NCBI GenBank assembly: GCA_023427945.1
Contig: JAEYZR010000413.1
Coordinates: forward strand, 1-13,741
DNA from: Pseudomonadota bacterium
Lineage (GTDB): Bacteria; Pseudomonadota; Gammaproteobacteria; Burkholderiales; Burkholderiaceae_B
DNA: 13,741 nucleotides
Direction of reading: 5' to 3'
The position numbers were made by a program, and so were the translations under genes. How positions within the stretch are numbered: position 1 is the first letter of the stretch; the number at the start of each line of letters is the position of its first letter. Of the stretch, positions 6,438 to 12,813 are shown piece by piece. A model generated the notes under the pieces. It was not told the origin of the DNA. It searched no databases and was given only the letters and a program-made list of their open reading frames with translations.

Positions 6438-7544
6438 CTACAAGGTCGCAACGCCCTTGCGCGCAATCAGCTCGAAGTCAATGTTTGCCCCCAGCCCCGG
6501 CGCCGTCGGCGCGTGCACATAGCCGTCTGTATCGGGTTCGATATCCTCGATCAAACCATATTTCTGCGCGCCTCCTGGCAACAACACCTCGAAGAACTCC
6601 GTGTTCTTCAACGCCATCGCCACGTGCAGTTGCGCGACGTTGTTCAGCGAGTTGCCGCCGTGATGGATCTCGTAATTCATGCGGAACGCTTCAGCGAGAT
6701 GAGCCGTTTTCAGCATGTTGGTGATGCCGCCTTTCAACGGCACGTCACCGCGCAGGAAGTCGGTGGCGCTTTGCTGGATCCAGGGAACATAGGCATCCAG
6801 GACAGCGGCGGGCGCCTCGGTGGCCATGATGGGAATGTGCAACTGCTGCTTCAGTTTTACATAGTTGTACAGATCGGAATCCTGCAAGGGATCTTCGTAC
6901 CAGTAGTAGCCCAGATCCTGGATGGCGCGTCCCACCCGGACGGCTTCGGGATACTGGTAGGCCCAGGCGGCGTCCAGCATCAGCAGGTAGTCGTCGCCCA
7001 CGGCCTTGCGCACCCCTTCGCACACGCGAATGTCTTCCTGCCAGGGATGGGGTGGGTGAATCTTGTAGGCGGCCCAGTTCAACGATTGATAATGGCGCGC
7101 TTCATCGGCGTATTCTTCGACCGAGTCCAGGATCATGGAGCTGGCGTAAGCCTTGATCTTGTTGCGATAGCCGCCGATCAACCGGTGAATGGGCAGGCCT
7201 GCGACCTTGCCTGCGATGTCCCACAATGCGACGTCGCAAGCGCCTATGGTGCGTACCGTCGTGGTGCGGGAGCGCCGCCACATGGCCTGGAAAAGGCGTT
7301 CGCGTTCCAGGGGATCCTGGCCCATCAGTATGGGTTTCAGATACTTGATGAGGTTTGGTCCGTCCAGGTCGGCGGGGTAGTAGGCCGAGCCCAGGAAGGC
7401 GTGGCCGGTGACGCCTTCGTCGGTCTGGATGGAAAGTAGGCCCAGTTTGCTGGAGCCGGCGAACTTCCCAGTGTGTGCGGCATAACTGGTTGGCGGAATG
7501 TCGTCCCAGGCAAAAAGCTTGAGGCTGACGTTGTCGATTTTCAT
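6438..7544 (-). CDS. Enolase-superfamily enzyme, mandelate racemase subgroup (probable acid-sugar dehydratase)
   Basis: The 368-residue product has the two-domain enolase-superfamily layout: an N-terminal capping domain (about 1-115, with SIQTDEGVTGHAFLG at 38-52) and a barrel. Metal ligands are D191 (LLMLDAAWAY), E217 (YYWYEDPL) and E243 (IMATEAP). The catalytic dyad D267 (RGDVPLKGGITN) and H294 (EIHHGGNS) has the same 27-residue spacing as Asp270/His297 of mandelate racemase, which places it in that subgroup. On the second strand the motif is K161-I-H163, not the K-x-K of mandelate racemase itself. Abstraction of an alpha proton from a carboxylate, with syn-dehydration of a polyhydroxy acid or a racemisation, is likely. 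The exact substrate is not predictable. GGAG lies six bases before the ATG. It is the last gene of the - strand cluster, 37 nt after the ThDP enzyme. Confidence 0.87.
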   Translation of the reverse strand: MKIDNVSLKLFAWDDIPPTSYAAHTGKFAGSSKLGLLSIQTDEGVTGHAFLGSAYYPADLDGPNLIKYLKPILMGQDPLERERLFQAMWRRSRTTTVRTIGACDVALWDIAGKVAGLPIHRLIGGYRNKIKAYASSMILDSVEEYADEARHYQSLNWAAYKIHPPHPWQEDIRVCEGVRKAVGDDYLLMLDAAWAYQYPEAVRVGRAIQDLGYYWYEDPLQDSDLYNYVKLKQQLHIPIMATEAPAAVLDAYVPWIQQSATDFLRGDVPLKGGITNMLKTAHLAEAFRMNYEIHHGGNSLNNVAQLHVAMALKNTEFFEVLLPGGAQKYGLIEDIEPDTDGYVHAPTAPGLGANIDFELIARKGVATL

Positions 7545-7581
7545 GAGAGCTCCAATTCATGGCAGCGCATGGCCGCCCGGT

Positions 7582-9132
7582 TCAACACAGCAGTTCGATC
7601 AGGTAGGGTCCCTGGGCGTGCAGGGCTCGCGACAGTGCGTCGGCCAAGCCCTCCATCGTATCGGTGCGTTCGGCTGGGACACCCATGCCCCGTGCCAGGT
7701 GTACCCAGTCCAGAGGTGGGTCGTTCAAGGTGAACAGCATGTCCGACGCTGGGCCGGGCATCGCACCGACGGCGCACAACTCGCCTTGCAAGATGGCATA
7801 TGCCCGGTTGGCGAACACGATGGTCACGACGTTCAATCGTTCGCGTGCCTGCGTCCACAACCCTTGCAGCGAATACATGCCTGCGCCATCGGCCTGCAGA
7901 CAGATCACGGGGCGGTCCGGGCATGCGATGGCCGCGCCGGTGGCGGTGGGAATGCCTCCGCCAATCGCGCCGCCGGTGTTTTGCAGCCAATCGTGTGGTG
8001 CGGCATGGAAGGTGGGTGTGAACAGCCCGCGTCCCGAGGTGACTGCGTCTTCCATGACGATGCAATCTTGCGGCAACATGCGCGACAGCAATTGACCAAA
8101 GGCCGCTGGCGTGAACGCGCCGATGGGCATGCCCGTGGGCGGTTCGGGCAGGCTGAAGTCGAGGTTTTTCGGGGCATGCAACGCTTCAGCCAGCCCGATC
8201 AGAGCCGCTTCGGCATCTTCTTCGACAAAGGTCAGGTCGAGCACGGCAGTGCCGGGTGCACACAGTTCACTGGGCTTGTTGGGGTAGGCAAAAAACGCGA
8301 CGGGCGCGGGTGCCCCTGCCAGGACGACTGTGCGCATGGGCGCCAGCGTCTCCAGCGCCTGATTGACGGCGTAAGGCAATCTGTCGATAGGGGGACGGCT
8401 TCGCCCGCGCGGCATGCGTGCCACGAATGTCGTCGTGCGCAGGGTGGCGCCGGTTGCGCAAGCAATTCGCCAGGCTGCGACTTGCCCCGCTTCGGTCAGC
8501 GCGCTGGTGCCCAGCAGAATCATGGCGGGGCCGGCAGTGCGCAGCGCGCGGGCAACGCTGTCGATCCGATCACTACTGGCTTTGGGGCGGGGCGGTACGG
8601 CGTGTGGCGGGCGTGGTCCATCGGATTGCGTCCATGCTGTGTCTGCTGGCAGGATCAGGGTGGCCACCCCGCCAGGCGACGTTCTGGCGGCATGGACTGC
8701 CAAGGCCGCGTCATCGGCCACCTGGTGTGCATGCTGGGACAACCGTACCCAGTTGGATACGGGTCGGGCCAGGCTTTCCACATCCGAGGTCAACGGCGTG
8801 TCGTAGCCGACGTGATAGGTGGCATGATCGCCCACGATGTTCACGACAGGCGTATAGGCGCGCTTTGCGTTGTGAAGGTTGGCCAGACCGTTGCCCAGGC
8901 CGGGACCGCAATGCAGCAGGGTGGCCGCAGGCCGTCCCATCATGCGGCCATAGCCGTCGGCGCAGCCTGTCACGACAGTCTCGGCCAGTCCGAGTACGCA
9001 GCGCATGCCAGCGACACGATCCAGCGCCGACACGAAATGCATTTCCGAGGTTCCCGGATTTGCGAAGCAGGTAGTCACGCCCGCGTCGACCAGGGTCTGT
9101 ACCAGCGCCTGTGCGCCATTCATCTGCGTCAT
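7582..9132 (-). CDS. ThDP-dependent enzyme of the acetolactate synthase / benzoylformate decarboxylase family
   Basis: The 516-residue product has the three-domain thiamine diphosphate layout. The N-terminal PYR domain contains CFANPGTSEMHF (22-33), the cofactor-activating Glu51 (LGLAETVVTGCADGYGRM, 48-65) and H74 (LLHCGPGLGNGLANL), which aligns with the active-site His70 region of benzoylformate decarboxylase. The C-terminal PP domain has NTGGAIGGGIPTATGAA (385-401) and the ThDP motif LQADGAGMYSLQG (412-424) running to FANRAY (440-445). This motif reads ADG and AN where GDG and NN are usual. It is shorter than catalytic acetolactate synthases (about 560-590) and fits a 2-keto acid decarboxylase or lyase. 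The ATG follows the GST stop by 2 nt, so it is probably translationally coupled. A role in decarboxylating a keto acid made by the neighbouring enolase-superfamily enzyme is an inference. Confidence 0.87.
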   Translation of the reverse strand: MTQMNGAQALVQTLVDAGVTTCFANPGTSEMHFVSALDRVAGMRCVLGLAETVVTGCADGYGRMMGRPAATLLHCGPGLGNGLANLHNAKRAYTPVVNIVGDHATYHVGYDTPLTSDVESLARPVSNWVRLSQHAHQVADDAALAVHAARTSPGGVATLILPADTAWTQSDGPRPPHAVPPRPKASSDRIDSVARALRTAGPAMILLGTSALTEAGQVAAWRIACATGATLRTTTFVARMPRGRSRPPIDRLPYAVNQALETLAPMRTVVLAGAPAPVAFFAYPNKPSELCAPGTAVLDLTFVEEDAEAALIGLAEALHAPKNLDFSLPEPPTGMPIGAFTPAAFGQLLSRMLPQDCIVMEDAVTSGRGLFTPTFHAAPHDWLQNTGGAIGGGIPTATGAAIACPDRPVICLQADGAGMYSLQGLWTQARERLNVVTIVFANRAYAILQGELCAVGAMPGPASDMLFTLNDPPLDWVHLARGMGVPAERTDTMEGLADALSRALHAQGPYLIELLC

Positions 9133-9134
9133 GG

Positions 9135-9761
9135 CTACTTGCCTGCCTCAGCATGCAGGCGCATGCCTTCGATCACGCCAGGCCGCTGACTCATGCGTTC
9201 GGCCCAGGCGGACAGCGCAGGGAATTGCGCCGCGTCCAGCAGGTTTCGGCGCAACGCATAGTTGGGGTAGAGGATGAAGTCGGCATAGCTCAGGGTGTTG
9301 GCGAGGTAGTCGCGCTTGGCCAGATGCGCCTCGACGATGTTGAAGTAGCGGGCGAAGCGTTTGCGAAACAGGTCGATGTGTTCAGGGACCTTGACAGGCG
9401 AGACGACCTCGATCTGGTTCATCGCAGCGCTGGTGCCGCCTATGTCGGTGCCCGCCTGCCAGGCCCACTGCATGGCAAGCGCCTGATCGACTTCGTTGTC
9501 GGGTATGTAGCGTCCGGCCTTCTGGCAGGCGTACAGCACGATGGCGCCCGATTGGGCCAGCATCAGCGGCGCGCCACCCGGCCCGTCGGGATCGACCATG
9601 GCGGGGATCTGGCTGGCCGGGTTGATCTTCAGATAGTCGGGCGACTTCTGCGCACCAGCGCTCACGTCGACCGGAATGACACGATGCGGCAACTCGCATT
9701 CGGCCAGTGCAATGGTGGCGCGCAAGCCATTGGTGGTGCGCCATGCATATAAATCTATCAT
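9135..9761 (-). CDS. Glutathione S-transferase family protein (YfcG/YghU-like)
   Basis: The 208-residue product has a thioredoxin-like N-terminal domain and an all-helical C-terminal domain. It begins MIDLYAWRTTNGLRATIALAE. T9 and N11 occupy the positions of the catalytic Thr/Asn of the E. coli nu-class protein YfcG, which is a disulfide-bond reductase more than a classical transferase. Other family points are the cis-Pro stretch INPASQIPAMVD (46-57), the glutathione-binding SGAIVLYACQKAGRYIP (71-87) and the late SYADFILYP N-capping region. No catalytic Ser or Tyr replaces the Thr/Asn. GAGG sits about ten bases before the ATG. It lies between the Bug protein gene (61 nt upstream) and the ThDP gene (2 nt downstream), so it is in the operon. 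It could handle a reactive intermediate or redox protection. Confidence 0.9.
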   Translation of the reverse strand: MIDLYAWRTTNGLRATIALAECELPHRVIPVDVSAGAQKSPDYLKINPASQIPAMVDPDGPGGAPLMLAQSGAIVLYACQKAGRYIPDNEVDQALAMQWAWQAGTDIGGTSAAMNQIEVVSPVKVPEHIDLFRKRFARYFNIVEAHLAKRDYLANTLSYADFILYPNYALRRNLLDAAQFPALSAWAERMSQRPGVIEGMRLHAEAGK

Positions 9762-9822
9762 CGAAGTGGTCCTCTATCTGTTGAGTGACAGACCGCCGGC
9801 CAATGCCTGCGGTCGATTGCGG

Positions 9823-10788
9823 TCATTGGACTTTTATGTCTGCACGCTTGATCAGCGCCGCCCATTCGCTGCTTTCTTTATTCAGCCAGGTTTTGTAGTC
9901 GTCGGCGGACTGATAGACGGGTTCGACCATCATCTTGCGCAGGCTTTCCATGGTGTCCGGCTGCTTCATGAAATCCTGAACGGCCCGGTTGAGTTTTTTC
10001 ACGGTTTCCGGCAGTGTGTTGGCAGGGGCGAAAAGGCCCTGGGATATGAGTGCCGAAAACCCGGGGACGCCCGATTCGCTGATCGTGGGTACCTCCGGTG
10101 CATAGGGCGAGCGCTGCTCGGTGGCGATGGCCAATGCGCGAAGCTTTCCGGAGCGCATCAATTCCAGTATGGAAGGCAGCCCGGTGAACACCATGTCGAT
10201 GTGACCGCCCACGGTGTCTGTGATGGCCGGGCCGCTGCCTTTGTACGGGACATGAACCAATTTGATCTTTGCCTGCTCCATCAGCCTTTCAGCTGCCAGG
10301 TGCGTGATGCCGCCTGCGCCAGAGGACCCGATCGTCAAGGTGCCGGGCGACTTGCGTGCTGCATCCAGCACGTCCTGAAAGGTCTTGAAGCGCGAATTCG
10401 TGGGCACCACCAGAACGTTGCCGAACGTAGCCAGGTTGGCGACCGGAATCAGGTCTTTCTGACCATACGACAGGGGCTTGTAGAGCGACGGAATGATGGT
10501 GTAGATGGCAGAGTCTGACACCAGCAACATCCTGCTTGGCGGCGTGGACCTGACCACGACCTCCGTTCCGATGATGCCGCCCGCGCCTGCACGGTTTTCG
10601 ACAATCGCATTCTGATTCAGCGCCTTGCCCAGCGCTGGCGAGACCATGCGTGCGAACAGGTCCGATCCGCCGCCGGGGTTGTATGGTACGACCACTTGCA
10701 AGGGCTGAGCGCTTTGTGCCATCAGGGGTAGGGGAGCGACCGACAGTCCGAATGCGACGCAGGTCGCACGTAACAGCGTTTTGAACAT
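9823..10788 (-). CDS. Tripartite tricarboxylate transporter substrate-binding protein (Bug/TctC family)
   Basis: The 321-residue product is a periplasmic binding protein of the Bug family, very abundant in Bordetella and relatives. A Sec signal peptide covers about residues 1-25 (MFKTLLRATCVAFGLSVAPLPLMA followed by QS). Family stretches are VVVPYNPGGGSDLFARM (33-49), VENRAGAGGIIGTEVV (62-77), GSSGAGGITHLAAERLM (152-168), VPYKGSGPAITDTVGGHIDM (179-198) and LRALAIATEQR (215-225). These proteins usually bind carboxylates. No TctA or TctB membrane partner is present in the window, so transport must rely on components elsewhere, or the protein acts as a sensor. GGAGA is placed well before the ATG. 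A 232-nt spacer separates it from the SDR gene, so it may have its own promoter. Confidence 0.93.
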   Translation of the reverse strand: MFKTLLRATCVAFGLSVAPLPLMAQSAQPLQVVVPYNPGGGSDLFARMVSPALGKALNQNAIVENRAGAGGIIGTEVVVRSTPPSRMLLVSDSAIYTIIPSLYKPLSYGQKDLIPVANLATFGNVLVVPTNSRFKTFQDVLDAARKSPGTLTIGSSGAGGITHLAAERLMEQAKIKLVHVPYKGSGPAITDTVGGHIDMVFTGLPSILELMRSGKLRALAIATEQRSPYAPEVPTISESGVPGFSALISQGLFAPANTLPETVKKLNRAVQDFMKQPDTMESLRKMMVEPVYQSADDYKTWLNKESSEWAALIKRADIKVQ

Positions 10789-11020
10789 TGCTTGTCTCCG
10801 AATGTTTTGTTCTGACTGTTTACTTTCAACGTTTGCCGGACGCCGCCATTCATTGCAGACAATGGCGCAGTCAAGCCTGGGACTACCTATTGCGTTTCAT
10901 TGCGAGATGCAGTGCGAGAAACGGAAGAGATTGCTTGATTTGCAGCTGAAATCGAGCGGCCTGCGGGCGAGGTCGGAAGGCAACTCCCTTCCCGTCGGCT
11001 GTGACGGCTGCCTAGAAAAA
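10789..11020. other. 232-nt spacer between SDR and Bug genes, with small inverted repeats
   Basis: No convincing gene is visible here; the frames that are open are shadows of SDR or read through from it. It holds CGCCATT (10844-10850) with AATGGCG (10861-10867), a 7-bp inverted repeat with a 10-nt loop. That loop includes an alternative pairing CATTG/CAATG. Nearby, CGTTTC and GAAACG flank a pair of TGCGAGA direct repeats (about 10895-10925). On the - strand TTGAAA is followed 17 nt later by AACATT, a weak candidate promoter for the Bug gene. None of these is strong enough to name as a terminator or operator. Confidence 0.4.
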
Positions 11021-11809
11021 TCAGAACGCTCCGGGATAGGCTCCGCCATCGAGCAGGATGTTCTGTCCGGTCAGGTAGCCTGCGTCCAGGCCGCACATGA
11101 ATGCGCAGACAGCACCGAACTCGGCAGGCGAGCCAAATCGCTGTGCAGGAATTGCGTTACGCCGCTGGTCTGTGTAGACGTGGATGGGTGCGTTGGCACG
11201 TTGGGCCATTGCGTTCAGGTTGGAGCGCAGACGATCCGTGTCGAAGGTGCCCGGCAACAGGTTGTTCAGCGTGACATTGTGACCGGCCAGCTTCGGATTG
11301 CGCGCCAGTCCGGCGACAAAACCGGTCAGGCCGGAGCGCGCGCCGTTGGACAGACCTAGCGCTGCGATCGGTGCCTTGACCGCCGATGACGTGATGTTGA
11401 TCACACGTCCGTAGCCACGCTCTGCCATACCGTCGACCGTGGCCTTGATCAGCGCGATTGGCGCCAGCATGTTGGCATCCAGCGCACGGATCCAGTCGTC
11501 TCGTGTCCAGTCCTGCAGATCGCCAGCAGGCGGGCCGCCTGCGTTGTTGATCAGGATATCGATGGCGGGCGCCCGCGACAGGGCGGTCTCACGTACCGAC
11601 TCGTCGGCGATGTCGCCAGCGGCAATGCGGATTTCGACACCTGGTGCCACGTCACGCAATTCCTGCGCGGTTTTCTCCAGCGTCTCCTGGTTGCGGGCAT
11701 TGATGACGAGGTTCACCCCCTCGGATGCAAGGGCCTGTGCACACCCCCGCGCCAATCCTTTGCTGGCACCACATACCAACGCCCACTTGCCTGCAATGCG
11801 TAGATCCAT
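11021..11809 (-). CDS. SDR-family protein with an altered active site (BKR-like)
   Basis: The product is 262 residues if translated from the ATG at 11809, which has GGAGA nine bases upstream and gives the expected start MDLRIAGKWALVCGASKGLA. An ATG further upstream at 11851 would overlap the operator and is unlikely. It has a Rossmann fold with a modified nucleotide motif, CGASKGLA (13-20), the NNAG motif (88-91) and the strand INITSSAVK (137-145). Where classical SDRs have YxxxK, it has S154-N-G-A-R158. This fits the BKR-like SDR subgroup known to lack the standard catalytic residues. The C-terminus LTGQNILLDGGAYPGAF is normal. It may still bind NAD(P), but ordinary alcohol dehydrogenase chemistry is doubtful. 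It is the first gene of the - strand cluster, behind the operator at 11853-11869. Confidence 0.88.
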   Translation of the reverse strand: MDLRIAGKWALVCGASKGLARGCAQALASEGVNLVINARNQETLEKTAQELRDVAPGVEIRIAAGDIADESVRETALSRAPAIDILINNAGGPPAGDLQDWTRDDWIRALDANMLAPIALIKATVDGMAERGYGRVINITSSAVKAPIAALGLSNGARSGLTGFVAGLARNPKLAGHNVTLNNLLPGTFDTDRLRSNLNAMAQRANAPIHVYTDQRRNAIPAQRFGSPAEFGAVCAFMCGLDAGYLTGQNILLDGGAYPGAF

Positions 11810-11845
11810 CTCGTTCTGTCTCCGGTGGCAGTCTCGGCTGCAATT

Positions 11846-11869
11846 CATCATTTGATGTAAATTACATCA
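11846..11869. promoter_or_regulatory. Operator candidate for the divergent GntR/FCD regulator
   Basis: TGATGTAA (11853-11860) and TTACATCA (11862-11869) form a perfect inverted repeat around one A. A further half-site CATCA (11846-11850) makes a second, overlapping inverted repeat with TGATG (11853-11857). The array lies between the divergent SDR (start 11809) and GntR (start 12000) genes and covers the putative -10 of the SDR promoter. GntR/FCD proteins bind short AT-rich inverted repeats of this size. Binding by the adjacent regulator is inferred. Confidence 0.72.
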
Positions 11870-11888
11870 TTGTTAAGTTGTAAGGCAA
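11861..11888 (-). promoter_or_regulatory. Candidate promoter of the SDR-led cluster
   Basis: Read on the - strand, TTGCCT (11888-11883, 4 of 6 to the -35 consensus) is separated by 16 bp from TGTAAT (11866-11861, 5 of 6 to the -10 consensus). The -10 lies inside the inverted repeat at 11853-11869, so a bound repressor would block RNA polymerase. The leader to the SDR start would be about 45 nt. Confidence 0.5.
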
Positions 11889-11999
11889 CTAGTTTGTGCG
11901 ATGTCTGGCTGAGTCTGCTGGGTGTCGCAGCTATACTGGCCTCAGTCAGGGCATCGCCCATCGATGGCATCACACCGTCATTCGATTCCCGGAATTTTT

Positions 12000-12785
12000 A
12001 TGTCCAGACCTAAAACCGACATTCACACCCTCTCGACGGAAGACGAATCTTTTGCACTCAGGGATTCGCCCGTACAGCGCCCGCCCCGTCTGGCCGATCA
12101 ACTCTACGATCGCTTGCTGCAGCAGATCACTTACGGCAAATACCCAGAGGAAAGCCGATTGCCATCGGAGATGGATCTATGTGCGGCCTTTGGTGTGTCC
12201 AGACCGGTGGTGCGTGAAGCACTGTTCAGGCTTCAGGCCGACGGTGTCATCATTTCCCAACGGGGAGCCGGGTCCTACGTTCGCCGGCGGCCCAGCGCCG
12301 AGCTGGTGCGATTGGCGCCGATAGGCGGGCTGGCCGAACTGGTGCGCTGCATGGAGCTGCGCAGTGCGCTTGAAGGTGATGCCGCGTGCATGGCAGCGAT
12401 GCGTCGCAACGATGACGACTTGCAGGCAATGGCCACTGCGCTGGAGGACATGCGGCTGGCATTCGAGGCGCGGCAGGTGGGCAACGAGGCGGATTTCCGG
12501 TTCCACCAGGCAATTGCGAATGCGTGCGGCAATGATTTGTTCGTCACGATGCTGCAGTCGCTATCGCAGCAGATTTTCGACTACATGCGTGTGATGCGCA
12601 GTCTGGCATTGGCCAGCGCGGTGAGTCGCGGTAGGCAGGTGCAGTCCGAACACGAGCGCATTTTCGAGGCGATTCGCGAGCAACATCCTGATGAAGCCCG
12701 CGATGTCATGCGCGAACACATCCACAATTCGCGGATGCGTACGCTGGATGCCAGCTTCGCACCCGGAGCTGGCAAGTTGGGTTAG
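12000..12785 (+). CDS. GntR-family regulator, FadR/FCD type
   Basis: The product is 261 residues from the ATG at 12000, with GGAA five bases before it. A GTG at 11922 would add 26 residues of poor composition and runs into the presumed promoter, so it is rejected. The winged helix spans about 29-96 (RLADQLYDRLLQQITYG, LPSEMDLCAAFGVSRPVVREAL, GVIISQRGAGSYVRRR). The FCD effector domain spans about 110-250, with metal-ligand residues D165 and H169 (DFRFHQAIANACGN), H218 (SEHERIFEAI) and H240 (REHIHNS). Such domains bind a metal and a carboxylate effector. It is divergent from the SDR-led cluster with a shared operator, so it is probably the cluster's substrate-responsive repressor. It ends 12 nt from the convergent aldo/keto reductase gene. 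Confidence 0.9.
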   Translation: MSRPKTDIHTLSTEDESFALRDSPVQRPPRLADQLYDRLLQQITYGKYPEESRLPSEMDLCAAFGVSRPVVREALFRLQADGVIISQRGAGSYVRRRPSAELVRLAPIGGLAELVRCMELRSALEGDAACMAAMRRNDDDLQAMATALEDMRLAFEARQVGNEADFRFHQAIANACGNDLFVTMLQSLSQQIFDYMRVMRSLALASAVSRGRQVQSEHERIFEAIREQHPDEARDVMREHIHNSRMRTLDASFAPGAGKLG

Positions 12786-12813
12786 GGCGGGTAGCGCTTA
12801 CAGCACACCCGCC
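12786..12813. other. GC-rich hairpin between convergent genes
   Basis: GGCGGGT (12786-12792) is the exact reverse complement of ACCCGCC (12807-12813), with a 14-nt loop that itself contains AGCGCT. The hairpin spans the stop codon of the aldo/keto reductase gene and begins right after the GntR stop. No T-tract follows on either strand, so it is at best a weak or rho-assisted end for either convergent transcript. Confidence 0.35.

Noticed and set aside
6438..9132. Mandelate degradation pair (mandelate racemase plus benzoylformate decarboxylase)
   Set aside because: The K-x-K motif of mandelate racemase is K-x-H here, and no mandelate dehydrogenase or benzaldehyde dehydrogenase is nearby. Only the family level is supported.
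7498..9189. 563-codon + strand open frame
   Set aside because: Antisense to the ThDP enzyme, which has the Glu51 and ThDP motifs. The + frame shows no domain.
10781..11359. 192-codon + strand open frame across the SDR-Bug spacer
   Set aside because: Overlaps the 3' third of SDR in antisense. Composition is Cys/Arg/Ser-rich with no motif, and there is no ribosome binding site.
11922..11999. GTG 11922 as the start of the FCD regulator
   Set aside because: The 26 extra residues do not resemble a GntR N-terminus, and ATG 12000 has a nearby GGAA and gives the expected protein.
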